64,000 nucleotides of DNA, from positions 1 through 64,000 of the forward strand of contig NZ_MASS01000020.1 of NCBI RefSeq assembly GCF_001707885.1, read 5' to 3'. A program made the position numbers and the translations under genes. The DNA comes from Desulfosporosinus cupriresistens. GTDB lineage: Bacteria > Bacillota > Desulfitobacteriia > Desulfitobacteriales > Desulfitobacteriaceae. Shown piece after piece: positions 23,622 through 33,715 of the stretch (the first letter of the stretch is position 1; the number at the start of each line of letters is the position of its first letter). Below the pieces are notes generated by a model that worked only from the letters and a program-made list of their open reading frames with translations, was not told the DNA's origin and made no database searches.

Positions 23622-25169
23622 TTACGATTTAAGTAACGATTTTCCCGTCATTTCCTTCGGTACGGGAATATTGAGCAATTCGAGAATGGTGGGCGCAACA
23701 TCGCACAAAGCACCACCTTCATGCAGCAGTTGCCCTTTGAAGGTATCATTAACCAAAATGAACGGCACTAAATTTGTGGAGTGGGCCGTCAGAGGAAGCT
23801 TCGTCTCAGGATCGACCTTTTCTTCAGCGTTCCCATGATCAGCTGTTATAAGGAGGGTCCCGCCCACTTTTTGTAGCTCATCATAAATCTCGCCCAAGCA
23901 TTTGTCGACCGCCTCCACGGCCTTGACCGTTGCCTCAAACACACCACTATGTCCTACCATATCCGGGTTAGCGAAGTTAAGAATAATCACATCATATGTA
24001 TTTTCCCTCAGTTGTTCTAGAAGTGTTCGCGTTAATTCTGGGGCACTCATCTCAGGCTGGAGGTTATATGTCGAAACTTTGGGTGAAGGAATAAGAATTC
24101 GTTCTTCGCCTGGATCAGATTCTTCAATTCCACCATTAAAAAAGAACGTCACATGCGCATATTTTTCAGTTTCTGCAATCCGTAATTGTTTTAATCCATG
24201 GTGTGAGAGAACCTCTCCCAACGTATTTTTTAAGTTCTGTTGCGGGAACGCAATCGGTGCGCAGATTGTGTCCTCATATGAAGTCATGCACACAAAGTGG
24301 ACACGCGGGTGAACTGGGCATTCAAACTCTGTAACCTCATCGTCTACGAAGGCATGAGCAATTTCCCGCGCCCGATCTGAGCGGAAGTTAAAGAAGAGTA
24401 CGCTGTCCCCCTCTTGAATAGTGCCTACTGGTTTCCCCTCTTCATCCACAATCACCGTTGGGAGCACGAATTCATCCGTCACGCGCACATCATAGGAACT
24501 CTCTACCGCAGCTAAAGCACTAGCGGCGCATTTTCCTTCGCCCAAAGCCAAGGCTCGGTAGCCTTTTTCTAAACGTTCCCAGCGATGGTCTCGATCCATC
24601 ACGTAATAACGGCCACTTACCGAAGCAAGTTTACCAATCCCCAGATCACTAAATTTCTGTTCTAGTTGAGCGATATAAAGTTTGGCACTCTGTGGGAGAA
24701 CATCGCGGCCATCGAGAATAGCATGGACATATACTTTCTCTAACCCCTGTTCCTTTGCCATCTCTAAAAGGGCAAATAGATGCTCTATATGAGAATGAAC
24801 TCCTCCGTCAGAGAGTAAGCCTAAAAGGTGGAAGGCCTTATTATCGAGACGGGCATGATTCATAGCTTCAACTAGGACGGGATTCTTAAGTAAAGTTCCA
24901 TCTTTAATCGCTTTAAAGATCCGGGTTAACTCTTGATAGACGACCCGGCCTGCCCCCATATTCAGATGGCCAACTTCAGAATTTCCCATTTGGCCGTCTG
25001 GTAGCCCCACGGCCTCCCCTGATGCCTGAAGGGTAGTGTGGGGATATGTTTCTTCCAAGCGACGAAAATTTGGCAAATCTGCTTGGGCAATGGCGTTTCC
25101 TTCGATGACCTCGCGATGACCCCACCCATCCAAAATCATCAGCAGAACTGGTTTGGCAACCTCCATCAT
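23622..25169 (-). CDS. gpmI: 2,3-bisphosphoglycerate-independent phosphoglycerate mutase
   Basis: The 515-residue, Mn-dependent enzyme interconverts 3- and 2-phosphoglycerate. It contains LMILDGWGHREVIEGNAIAQA (metal ligand Asp), GNSEVGHLNMGAGRVVYQ (phosphorylated Ser), HAILDGRDVLPQSA, YYVMDRDHRWER and the C-terminal ITADHGNAEE and TAHSTNLVPF. Its ATG overlaps the tpiA stop codon as TAATG, so the two genes are translationally linked. Size is as usual. Confidence 0.98.
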   Translation of the reverse strand: MMEVAKPVLLMILDGWGHREVIEGNAIAQADLPNFRRLEETYPHTTLQASGEAVGLPDGQMGNSEVGHLNMGAGRVVYQELTRIFKAIKDGTLLKNPVLVEAMNHARLDNKAFHLLGLLSDGGVHSHIEHLFALLEMAKEQGLEKVYVHAILDGRDVLPQSAKLYIAQLEQKFSDLGIGKLASVSGRYYVMDRDHRWERLEKGYRALALGEGKCAASALAAVESSYDVRVTDEFVLPTVIVDEEGKPVGTIQEGDSVLFFNFRSDRAREIAHAFVDDEVTEFECPVHPRVHFVCMTSYEDTICAPIAFPQQNLKNTLGEVLSHHGLKQLRIAETEKYAHVTFFFNGGIEESDPGEERILIPSPKVSTYNLQPEMSAPELTRTLLEQLRENTYDVIILNFANPDMVGHSGVFEATVKAVEAVDKCLGEIYDELQKVGGTLLITADHGNAEEKVDPETKLPLTAHSTNLVPFILVNDTFKGQLLHEGGALCDVAPTILELLNIPVPKEMTGKSLLKS

Positions 25170-25954
25170 TATATCCCTTCCACGCGCGCTACAGGAGAAC
25201 CCGCGTTAAATATTAGTTTAGCAAAACTTTGAGGATCAAGGCTTGCTCCACCTACCAAAGCACCGTCAACATCCGACTCGGTCATTAGCTCGGCTATGTT
25301 TTCCGCTTTGACACTTCCACCGTAAAGAATGGGAACTTTTTCGGCGCCAGACCCCATGAGACCAGTCAAGGTGGTTCGGATTGCTGCACACATTTCTTGG
25401 GCATCTTTACTAGAAGCCGTTTTCCCAGTGCCAATCGCCCATATCGGCTCATAAGCCACGACTATTCGGCTTAGCTCCTCTGGAGGTAAGCCAGCAAGAG
25501 CACGAGATACCTGACCCTGGACCTTCTCAGCTGCTTTTCCTTCTTCACGGATGTTCAGATTTTCCCCGACACAAAGGATCGGTTTAAGTCCTACAGCTAA
25601 CGCTTTCTGCAATTTCTTCGCAATCGCTTCATCTGTTTCTCCGAACAGCTCGCGCCGTTCAGAGTGGCCAAGTATGACATAGGTACAGGCGACATCCAGC
25701 AGCATCTGAGCAGATATCTCGCCAGTGTAGGCCCCTTGGTCTGCCCAGGACATGTTTTGGGCCCCCAAGTGCACAATACTTTCTTCTAATTCATTTTTCA
25801 AGGGATAAAGTGCTGTAAAGGGTGCACACAGGATAATATCAAGGTCTGTAACATCCTTAACCTCTTCCAAAAATTTTACTGCATAGTCCTCTGCTTCGCT
25901 GACAGTCTTATACATTTTCCAATTGCCAGCGATGATTGGTCGACGAGTTGCCAC
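25169..25954 (-). CDS. tpiA: Triosephosphate isomerase
   Basis: The start is taken as the GTG eight bases after GGAGG, giving 261 residues beginning MATRRPIIAGNWKMYKT; an ATG seven codons earlier would place the ribosome site inside the gene. Catalytic residues are visible: Lys in GNWKM, His in YVILGHSERRE and Glu in VVAYEPIWAIGTGKTAS. The phosphate loop VPILYGGSV is present. It interconverts glyceraldehyde 3-phosphate and dihydroxyacetone phosphate, linking glycolysis to the glycerol module upstream. Confidence 0.97.
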   Translation of the reverse strand: MATRRPIIAGNWKMYKTVSEAEDYAVKFLEEVKDVTDLDIILCAPFTALYPLKNELEESIVHLGAQNMSWADQGAYTGEISAQMLLDVACTYVILGHSERRELFGETDEAIAKKLQKALAVGLKPILCVGENLNIREEGKAAEKVQGQVSRALAGLPPEELSRIVVAYEPIWAIGTGKTASSKDAQEMCAAIRTTLTGLMGSGAEKVPILYGGSVKAENIAELMTESDVDGALVGGASLDPQSFAKLIFNAGSPVARVEGI

Positions 25955-26112
25955 TTTTTTATTCCTCCACTTCATAATACGAGGTCATTACGAGGTTTGA
26001 GGCGCAATCTGATATTCAGCCCTCTCTGACCTCCAAACTATACTTCACCTCTAGAATCTACCTTCAAAATGAATTTTAACCTTAAATCTACACTACGGGT
26101 ATCAGGCCTCGA

Positions 26113-27300
26113 TTACGCTTTGTCCTGAAGGGCGGCAACGCCAGGCAATACTTTCCCTTCCAGAAATTCAAGTGAGGCGCCACCCCCTGTTGAAATATGG
26201 GTCATTTGGTCTGCAACGCCCATTTTCTCTACAGCGGCCACAGAATCCCCGCCACCAACAATTGTGATCCCCCCACAGGAGGCAACTGCCTGAGCAACCC
26301 CCTCTGTTCCTTTAGCAAAGGCATCCATTTCAAAAACGCCCATGGGACCGTTCCAGATCACCGTCCGAGCTGTCGAAATGCGGGCCTCAAACTTCTCGGC
26401 ACTCGCCAAACCTATATCTAAAGCCATTTCATCGTCTAGAATCTCTGACACACTTACCGTACGGTGTGGGGCATCAGCCGCAAAGGCTTTGGCCACCACT
26501 ATATCGATTGGCAATTCTAATTCCACGCCTTTTGCTTTGGCTTTTTCGATAAGTTGTTTTGCCAAATCCACTTTATCCTCTTCAAGAAGAGATTTTCCCA
26601 CATTATAACCTTGAGCTTTCAGAAACGTATTCGCCATGCCTCCGCCTATAATTAATGCATCGACCTTTGCCAGGAGGTTTTCAATCACACCAATCTTATC
26701 GCTCACTTTGGCACCGCCGATAATGGCCACAAAGGGACGTTCCGGCCTTTCCAAAGCATTACCCATAAATTCAACTTCTTTTTGCATAAGTAAACCCGCC
26801 ACGGCTGGTATATAGTGGGTGACCCCTTCAGTTGACGCATGAGCACGATGGGCAGTTCCGAAAGCATCATTGACAAACAGGTCGGCGAGTGCAGACATGT
26901 CACGGGCAAACGCTGGGTCGTTTTTCTCTTCCTCCGCATGGAAACGGACATTTTCCAACAATAGAACCTGCCCATTTTGCAGCTTGCTAACGGCTTCTGC
27001 CGCCACTGACCCGACACAGTCTCCAACAAGGCTCACGTTTTGTCCCAACTTCTCGCTCAAACGTTGAGCTACTGAATCTAAAGAATACTTCGGATTGACC
27101 TGGCCTTTAGGACGGCCCAGGTGAGATGCCAAAATCACGCGAGCACCCTGTTGGACGAGATATTCTATTGTAGGCAGAGAGGCTCGTATGCGCGTATCAT
27201 CCGTTATCTGTCGCTGCTCGTCCAGAGGTACATTAAAGTCCGCTCGAACAAGAACGCGTTTTCCCTGCACCTCGACATCTTTTACACTCTTTTTGTTCAT
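26113..27300 (-). CDS. pgk: Phosphoglycerate kinase
   Basis: The 395-residue kinase transfers phosphate between 1,3-bisphosphoglycerate and ADP. It shows [52 protein letters not shown] and the nucleotide-binding [16 protein letters not shown]. The start is an ATG behind AAGGGGA. The gap gene that usually precedes pgk in Firmicutes is missing; pyk lies upstream instead. Confidence 0.98.
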   Translation of the reverse strand: MNKKSVKDVEVQGKRVLVRADFNVPLDEQRQITDDTRIRASLPTIEYLVQQGARVILASHLGRPKGQVNPKYSLDSVAQRLSEKLGQNVSLVGDCVGSVAAEAVSKLQNGQVLLLENVRFHAEEEKNDPAFARDMSALADLFVNDAFGTAHRAHASTEGVTHYIPAVAGLLMQKEVEFMGNALERPERPFVAIIGGAKVSDKIGVIENLLAKVDALIIGGGMANTFLKAQGYNVGKSLLEEDKVDLAKQLIEKAKAKGVELELPIDIVVAKAFAADAPHRTVSVSEILDDEMALDIGLASAEKFEARISTARTVIWNGPMGVFEMDAFAKGTEGVAQAVASCGGITIVGGGDSVAAVEKMGVADQMTHISTGGGASLEFLEGKVLPGVAALQDKA

Positions 27301-27517
27301 ACCAAAATCCCCTTTCCCGTTGAGCTAGGGTTCGGATTGCAATCAGTTTGTTTTACTATTTCTATAAATATACCTTAGTATACCGAAAAAAGAAACTTCC
27401 TACTCTCCCGAACTTTCAATCAATTGATCGGAGCAATTCTCTAGTTGAGAACGCTTTATTCACTACTTCTCCATTAACCTGCGGTTTCCTGCCGGACAAG
27501 GCTGATTCCAGCCTATA

Positions 27518-29251
27518 TTACAAAATACTCACAGTTCCCTCATAAATAACTCCAGCAAAAGCATCAACCGTTATCCTCTGTCCCTCGGAAATTGTAGTCA
27601 TAATTTCAGGTAAACCTATAATCGCCGGGATGCCATATTCTAAAGCCGCAATGGCGGCATGAGATGTTAAACCAGATTCTTGAATGACTAATGCCCCAGC
27701 CAGCGCCATGAGCGGAACATACCGAGCATCGGTGGAGCAAGCAACAAGAATGTCACCCTTGTTAAACGTATCATGCTCAGGTTGATGGACCATCCGGGCG
27801 GTCCCCATATATGATTTTCTCCCAATACCCTTCCCCTTAGCTAGTATCCCTCCTACCACTTGGACTTTAATCATATTCGTCGTGCCAACCTTACCAACAG
27901 GAACCCCTGCCGTAATTACGACAATATCCCCCGTTCGAATGTATCTTTTATCTAACGCTGCCGTTACTGCTACTGACAATAACTGGTCGGTTCCCGGGCT
28001 TTCCGGAACCACAAGCGGTTCAATCCCCCATTGTAACGCGAGCTTTCGCGCAACCTCCGGAAAAGGTGTAGCAGCTACTATAAGAGCTTTAGGACGATAT
28101 TTAGAAATCATCCGCGCAGTGATACCGGATTGAGTGGGAGTTAAAATAGCCGTCGCGTTGAGGTCACCAGCGATACTGTAGCTAGCATAGCTAATGGACT
28201 CCGCGACATTAAGATGGGGATGGCGTGTTGCCTTAGTTTCTAAAAGGGTTGTTTCTGTTCGTTTAGCGATTTTATCCATCATGCGCACTGCTTCAATAGG
28301 GAATTGTCCGGCTGCTGTTTCGCCAGACAGCATAATGGCATCCGCTCCATCTAAGATGGCATTCGCAACATCACTGGTCTCCGCCCGAGTAGGCCGGGGT
28401 TGCCGGATCATAGAATCAAGCATTTGGGTTGCCACAATAACCGGCTTCCCGAGTAAATTACATTTTTGAATCATTTCTTTCTGATAAACTGGGACTTCTT
28501 CAACCGGGACTTCAACTCCCAAGTCTCCGCGCGCAACCATTAACCCATCGACAACTTCTAAAATAGAATCCAGATTGTTAATTCCTTCTTGACTTTCTAT
28601 TTTAGCAATAATCTGAACCGTTGCTCCCATTTCCTCGACAATTCTCCGCACCGCCAAGATATCAGACGCTTTACGAGTAAACGAGGCGGCAATAAAATCT
28701 ATCCCCTGGGTAACACCGAAACGTATATCTTCAATATCCTTTTCAGTCACGCCAGGTAATCTAATCGAAACCCCAGGGACATTGACTCCCTTTTGTGATT
28801 TTAAGATACCACCATTACACACCCGCGTCTTAATCTGTTCTTGCTGTACCGAGATGACTTCCAAATCCAGCTGTCCGTCATCAATTAAAATATGTGACCC
28901 GGGAACAACGTCTTGCCATAATTCCGGATAGGTTATTCCTACTCTTTCGGAGGAGCCCAGAGCAGATTTCGTGTCTAAAATAAACTCCGCAGCATTAGTA
29001 AGTATAATTCCCGTCTCTGGCACCATACCTGTACGGATTTCTGGACCTTTAGTATCGAGCAGGATGCCTAGATATTTCCCCGCCTTCGCAGCTTCTTCTT
29101 TTAAGTCGGAAATTCGCACGCCATGTTCTTCATGGGTTCCGTGGGAGAAATTCAAACGGGCAACATTCATCCCTGCCGTCAACAGCTGTTGGATTCTTTC
29201 TCTGGATTCGCTTGCAGGACCAATCGTACAAATAATTTTTGTCCTTCTCAT
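27518..29251 (-). CDS. pyk: Pyruvate kinase with C-terminal PEP-utilising domain
   Basis: The 577-residue protein has the catalytic core (RTKIICTIGPASESRERIQQLLTAGMNVARLNFSHG, DTKGPEIRTG, IIAKIESQEGINNLDSILEVVDGLMVARGDLGVEVP) and a C-terminal extra domain with ESGLTSHAAIAALEYGIPAIIGL, the phosphohistidine-type domain found in Bacillus and clostridial pyruvate kinases. It makes pyruvate and ATP from phosphoenolpyruvate. It follows glpP by 48 bases, so it may be co-transcribed with the glycerol regulator. Confidence 0.98.
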   Translation of the reverse strand: MRRTKIICTIGPASESRERIQQLLTAGMNVARLNFSHGTHEEHGVRISDLKEEAAKAGKYLGILLDTKGPEIRTGMVPETGIILTNAAEFILDTKSALGSSERVGITYPELWQDVVPGSHILIDDGQLDLEVISVQQEQIKTRVCNGGILKSQKGVNVPGVSIRLPGVTEKDIEDIRFGVTQGIDFIAASFTRKASDILAVRRIVEEMGATVQIIAKIESQEGINNLDSILEVVDGLMVARGDLGVEVPVEEVPVYQKEMIQKCNLLGKPVIVATQMLDSMIRQPRPTRAETSDVANAILDGADAIMLSGETAAGQFPIEAVRMMDKIAKRTETTLLETKATRHPHLNVAESISYASYSIAGDLNATAILTPTQSGITARMISKYRPKALIVAATPFPEVARKLALQWGIEPLVVPESPGTDQLLSVAVTAALDKRYIRTGDIVVITAGVPVGKVGTTNMIKVQVVGGILAKGKGIGRKSYMGTARMVHQPEHDTFNKGDILVACSTDARYVPLMALAGALVIQESGLTSHAAIAALEYGIPAIIGLPEIMTTISEGQRITVDAFAGVIYEGTVSIL

Positions 29252-29299
29252 TTCCGTATCCTTCCTTATCCATCCCTATAAACCGAGTTTTGAGTTTGC

Positions 29300-29872
29300 T
29301 TAGAAGTTCATATTCCATAAATGCCGCAAGCTTGTAGATACAGCATCGATCCCCTTGGAAACAGCAAGCCTTACGTCCTCTTCGGTTCTCAATAGACCGC
29401 CACCGAGAACCGGCACGCCCAGAGCATCCTTCATTTCCTGAATTACAAACTGAGGAACGGTCGCGGGTAAGATTTCAACTGCATCGGGCTTTACCGCAGA
29501 TGCCATCTTAATGCCTGTTTTGACTGACTCTGAATCTAAGACAAACAGGCGCTGAATAACCACCATACCTTCTCCTCTGGCATATTTGACCAAGTTCGGT
29601 TTGGTCGTCACAAGACCACGCAAACCCATTCTCGCCAGGAGGTGTATCCCCGCTCTATCCTTGCCCGCTCCTTCCAGCATATCCAAGTGGACAAGTAAAA
29701 CCTTATTATCAGCGTGAATCTTTTTTATGATGGAGGGTAGTACATTAATGTCTGCACCTAATAGAAAGATCGTACCAATATTGGGATGGTGGATTGCTTC
29801 ATTTAGATCCTCTACCCTACGAATCGTTGCCCCAATTTTCTTGTTCAACATAACAGTTTTTAAAAAATCCAT
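29300..29872 (-). CDS. glpP: Glycerol-3-phosphate-responsive antiterminator GlpP
   Basis: The 190-residue protein matches the GlpP family: FLLGADINVLPSIIKKIHADNKVLLVHLDMLEGAGKDRAGIHLLA, TKPNLVKYAR, RLFVLDSESVKTGI, KPDAVEILPATVPQFV and VLGGGLLRTEEDVRLAVSKGIDAVSTS. GlpP binds glycerol 3-phosphate and lets RNA polymerase pass leader terminators of glycerol genes. Terminator-like hairpins upstream of glpF and glpA in this window are candidate targets. Confidence 0.93.
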   Translation of the reverse strand: MDFLKTVMLNKKIGATIRRVEDLNEAIHHPNIGTIFLLGADINVLPSIIKKIHADNKVLLVHLDMLEGAGKDRAGIHLLARMGLRGLVTTKPNLVKYARGEGMVVIQRLFVLDSESVKTGIKMASAVKPDAVEILPATVPQFVIQEMKDALGVPVLGGGLLRTEEDVRLAVSKGIDAVSTSLRHLWNMNF

Positions 29873-30343
29873 TTTCCCATCCCCCTTCTCCCCGTATAAA
29901 ACGCCTAAATATCCGTTTTTCTCATTGTCCTTATTATGCTAGAAACCATTAATTGCTACACGAATACTCATTAAAATAATCTCCCCTTATTTAATTGGAT
30001 ATAGTTTGTGATCACATGACCACCTTAGACCATTTCCTATCAAAAAATACAACCTCTAATAGAGTACTTCCTATTGGAACTACTTATCAGAGGTTATCTC
30101 CTTTACTCCTAACCCATTATCAAATTCTAAGCTTAATTATTAGATGACGCAACGCATCATAGTCCTTATAATTTATATCCATAAAAGAATACTCACTTTA
30201 GCCGGAATGCCATATTTGCCGATATACGTTTCATTTGCTTTTTCTCCGGCTAAGTGAGTAACTATCTCTTCCTCCATCAACTGTAGAATGGGATACCGTG
30301 GATAAGAAGGGCTCAGCGGAAACACATACTCGACCGATTCGCC
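29873..30343. other. Intergenic region between plsY and glpP
   Basis: No convincing gene is present. The first part (29873-30180) is AT-rich and should hold the glpP promoter. Near 30190-30260 there is a long inverted repeat with arms TACTCACTTTAGCCGG and CCGGCTAAGTGAGTA. On the minus strand, the frame of plsY stays open after its stop codon for about 58 more codons (with YPRYPILQLMEEEIVTHL), perhaps the remnant of a further gene. Confidence 0.4.
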
Positions 30344-30925
30344 TTAATATTTGAGCTTAGATTCTGTCCCTTTCAATAAACGCTGATAATTAGCGCGATG
30401 ACGTACGAAAACCAACATGCCTGCCACGAAAACGAACGCTTTATAAGCGACAGGGGCTGGTGAAATAAGGGTCAATAAAACAGCCGTTGCAGCTCCTAGA
30501 GTAGACCCCAGCGAAACATAACGAGTAACAAATGTGACTAAAACAAAAACACTAATGGCAATGAGGGATATCCCTGGAACTAGAACTGTAATAACGCCGA
30601 AACCCGTTGCCACACCCTTGCCCGTGGGCTTAAATTTAAAAAAGGGATTCCAACTATGACCTATAATTGCCAGGATACCACCGCCTACGCCACCCCAAGG
30701 ACCCCACAAATTTAGACAAAGCGCTGTTGCTAAGACACCCTTCAAAGCATCCCCCGCAAACACAGCCAAGCCATATTTTGCACCTAACAATCGAAAAGCA
30801 TTCGTTGAGCCAATGTTGCCACTTCCTTGTGAGCGAATATCCACGCGTCTGATACGCCCAGCTAAATAAGCAAATGGTATGGCCCCTAGGAAATAAGCAC
30901 AAAGTAATGCCAAATACTTTAACAT
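30344..30925 (-). CDS. plsY: Glycerol-3-phosphate acyltransferase PlsY
   Basis: The start chosen is the ATG after GAGGAGGTC, giving 193 residues; a longer frame exists upstream. It is a membrane protein with about five helices and the PlsY blocks YFLGAIPFAYLAGR, DIRSQGSGNIGSTNAFRLLG, GHSWNPFFKFKPTGKGVATGFG. It transfers an acyl group from acyl phosphate to glycerol 3-phosphate, the first step of phospholipid synthesis. Its place among glycerol genes fits its substrate. Confidence 0.96.
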   Translation of the reverse strand: MLKYLALLCAYFLGAIPFAYLAGRIRRVDIRSQGSGNIGSTNAFRLLGAKYGLAVFAGDALKGVLATALCLNLWGPWGGVGGGILAIIGHSWNPFFKFKPTGKGVATGFGVITVLVPGISLIAISVFVLVTFVTRYVSLGSTLGAATAVLLTLISPAPVAYKAFVFVAGMLVFVRHRANYQRLLKGTESKLKY

Positions 30926-31184
30926 GCCCTTTTGACCTCCTCTTTTAAGCGCCAAGTTTCTATCGTATCCTATCTCATCTTGCGCGTTACTTTGGGTTGA
31001 GAAGGAAACCTCCTAATAACTACCCCTACCATGGTTTTGCTTGTTAGTTTATCAGATCTTAGCGGAAAATCAATTCACCGAGTTCTCATTTCAAATATTT
31101 TCTGAAGAATACCTTAAATTGATGCTTAAGCACTCATAGGTTGGAATGCAACATTAGAATTAACGTTTAAGAATATTGCTTGAT

Positions 31185-32435
31185 TTAGTTTATCAGACGA
31201 TATGCTTTGGCCAGGATGCGCACAGGATGCTCTGTAGGCAGGCCCGTGCCGTGCTGAATTTGCACTTTACACACTCCACATTCAGTCGTCATACCTTGAA
31301 AATCGCCGCGACCTGCCCCCACGTTAATCGCTTCAAAAAGTGTGCTGCCAATTTTCATTGCTTTATCATATTTTTCAGCCTTAAAGCCATAACTACCCGA
31401 TAAGCCACAACAACCAGCATCAAGATTGCGGATTTTTACTCCGGGAATTAATCCCAAAATGCGCAGAGCAGGCGTTCCAATTCCTTGGGCCTTTAAGTGG
31501 CAGGGAGGATGATAACCGTATGATGCCTTAACTTCCTGAAAATCAAGGGGTAATTCTCCCTTTTCATATAGTTGCCACAGAAATTCGAACAAATCATACG
31601 TCTGGGTTCCGATGAGCTGGGCCGATGTCGTCTGCAATTTTGGGTAATCTTCTTTCAGTGTCAAACCGCAGCTCGTACAAGATGTAATAATCGGCAGCCC
31701 CGCTTCCAGATAAGGTCGCATTAATTCCAAGTTATAAAGACCGTTTCTATGAGCCTGCTCAAACTGGCCGTTCGCCTCTAGTGGTAAACCGCAGCAGTGA
31801 AAATTAGGTACTATGGTCTTATACCCCAGATGCTCTAAGACTTTGATCATAATCCGACCTGTATCGGCCTCATTATAGCGTGTATAACAACCTGGGAAAT
31901 AAACAACCTGTTTATGAGTACTTGCTCCAATCTTTCCACCTTTGTCACCCTGCAGTTCCAGAGGTTTGGCATAAGCTGGTAAGGGACCACTCTCACTAAT
32001 TGACATTACTCTATCGAGAGCCACGCGGACAAGTTTAATCTTTAAGACCTGATTTGTCAAAGACGGCCATATGACCCCGAGCTTACCCAGATATTCCGCC
32101 CGACCCAAAACATAACCCCTCAAACGTAATTTTAGACTCAATGTGTTACTGTTCGGCGCTTGACGAGCGGCTCTCCGGGCACTAAGAATCATCTCCGTTA
32201 TTTTGACGCCGGATGGACAAGTCAGTTCACATGTCTTGCAATTAGAGCAATCATCTAAGGTTGTTTCACCTTGAATGATCTGGCCCATACGAAACCGTTC
32301 CATATCCGGTCCTAACCCTTTTGGTCCAATAAAATGCGGGTTAACTTTAGCCACCGGACACTGAGCTGTACACACATTACATTTTTGACAAGCATCCAAT
32401 CGAGCTGCCAATTCATCTCTTGAATCCACAGTCAA
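31185..32435 (-). CDS. glpC: Anaerobic glycerol-3-phosphate dehydrogenase subunit C
   Basis: The 416-residue protein has two ferredoxin-type clusters (CQKCNVCTAQCPVAKVNP near residue 15 and CSNCKTCELTCPSG near 63) and two CCG domains (YFPGCYTRYNE ... NFHCCGLPLE; YHPPCHLKAQG ... LDAGCCGLSGSYG). It is the electron-transfer, membrane-associated subunit of GlpABC, passing electrons from glycerol 3-phosphate to quinone. It is the last gene of glpABC, 32 bases after glpB. Confidence 0.93.
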   Translation of the reverse strand: MTVDSRDELAARLDACQKCNVCTAQCPVAKVNPHFIGPKGLGPDMERFRMGQIIQGETTLDDCSNCKTCELTCPSGVKITEMILSARRAARQAPNSNTLSLKLRLRGYVLGRAEYLGKLGVIWPSLTNQVLKIKLVRVALDRVMSISESGPLPAYAKPLELQGDKGGKIGASTHKQVVYFPGCYTRYNEADTGRIMIKVLEHLGYKTIVPNFHCCGLPLEANGQFEQAHRNGLYNLELMRPYLEAGLPIITSCTSCGLTLKEDYPKLQTTSAQLIGTQTYDLFEFLWQLYEKGELPLDFQEVKASYGYHPPCHLKAQGIGTPALRILGLIPGVKIRNLDAGCCGLSGSYGFKAEKYDKAMKIGSTLFEAINVGAGRGDFQGMTTECGVCKVQIQHGTGLPTEHPVRILAKAYRLIN

Positions 32436-32467
32436 GGATCCCCTCCCTTTCTAAAATGCTCCGCTCA

Positions 32468-33715
32468 CTAAATTAATTCAGCTGCAACGTAACCAGATGT
32501 GACCGAAACCCCTCCACCACACCTTTGAGTCCAAGGATCCCAGTGAGCAAGCATTCTTCCCACGACATGGACATTACCCCAAACTACTTGTCCACTTGTA
32601 GGATCGAGGGGCCGCATGAATTCATCTGTTTCTACGCCGACCTGAGTAAACGGTTGAGGAGCAAAAAACTTGGGTCCACTCCACTCGTTTGGCACATAAA
32701 GAGGCAGATCAAAAACGCCTTCACTAATTGATTTTCTCGCCATACTCACTTTGATTCCCCCACCCAACAGTCCACCTGTCGCTAAGATGAACTTCTTGCC
32801 TTTTAACCGCAACGATTTGCCCATACTGTGGACTATTAGTTCTTGACCGGCTTTAGCCTGACCTTCAGCCGTCGCCTCTCCGTTTATAGATACCGCACGT
32901 GCTCCGATCATCAGCTCTCCGCCTAAATCGGTAAAGGTATGCTTGAGATACTCTGCCAAATAACGACCATGTGGGCTGGGTACAAAAGAACTCATTTCCA
33001 TTACAGGCAGAGAGATTTCGTTCCTAAAGGGCTTTGTGCGCGAAGAGTCAAAGTATCCCCTAACCAAACTGGGCAGAACTACGACAATCTGGCTTGTCGA
33101 CTTACCCGCCTCCTGGTACTGTCTTTTGATCTCTTCGATCTCCTGAGCAAGGGCTCTTTGCCCTGCTTCGGACCTCCAGATGGCTGCATAATCAATGCTC
33201 GACACATTTTTACCCAGTCTGGTCCATTCTGCAAGAGCCTCCACTTGCATCTTCTTCACGCTCACCTGCCAACCTGGAAATTCGCGTGTCATGTTAGCTG
33301 CCACGATCTCCGGGAAAAAATCCTTCAATCCTTCGGGCACTAAAAGGACGAACGTTCCCTGCCCTTGACGGTCGGGAAGAACCATGCTACGCGGCATGAG
33401 GTCGCCTTGACGCACAGTACCTAAGACAGTAAAAGCAGTCTGGGGCAGGTCACTCACAACATACTCCGGACAGATCTTCTGAACAAAGTGTTGGCCTTGA
33501 AGTATGGCCTGTGAATCGAATAAGGTATAGGGGTGTTTCGGCAAATGCCGCAGACCCTCAACGTCTCCATAATCAAAAATCCCCGAGAAATAAAAGAGTG
33601 TTCCGACCCCTTCCGTAACTAAAAGAACTTTTTTGCCTCGTTGGGCGGCTCGAATTCCTGCTGTCCAACCAGCTAGACCTCCCCCCACCACTATGGCATC
33701 CCACATCTCGTTCAT
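32468..33715 (-). CDS. glpB: Anaerobic glycerol-3-phosphate dehydrogenase subunit B
   Basis: The 415-residue flavoprotein starts MNEMWDAIVVGGGLAGWTAGIRAAQRGKKVLLVTEG, a dinucleotide-binding fold, and ends with a GlpB-type region (FILATGGLLGGGIKV, GVSVTSGYVAAELI). GlpB is the second subunit of the anaerobic dehydrogenase. Its ATG overlaps the glpA stop codon (ATGA), which shows coupling. Length matches the family. Confidence 0.93.
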   Translation of the reverse strand: MNEMWDAIVVGGGLAGWTAGIRAAQRGKKVLLVTEGVGTLFYFSGIFDYGDVEGLRHLPKHPYTLFDSQAILQGQHFVQKICPEYVVSDLPQTAFTVLGTVRQGDLMPRSMVLPDRQGQGTFVLLVPEGLKDFFPEIVAANMTREFPGWQVSVKKMQVEALAEWTRLGKNVSSIDYAAIWRSEAGQRALAQEIEEIKRQYQEAGKSTSQIVVVLPSLVRGYFDSSRTKPFRNEISLPVMEMSSFVPSPHGRYLAEYLKHTFTDLGGELMIGARAVSINGEATAEGQAKAGQELIVHSMGKSLRLKGKKFILATGGLLGGGIKVSMARKSISEGVFDLPLYVPNEWSGPKFFAPQPFTQVGVETDEFMRPLDPTSGQVVWGNVHVVGRMLAHWDPWTQRCGGGVSVTSGYVAAELI

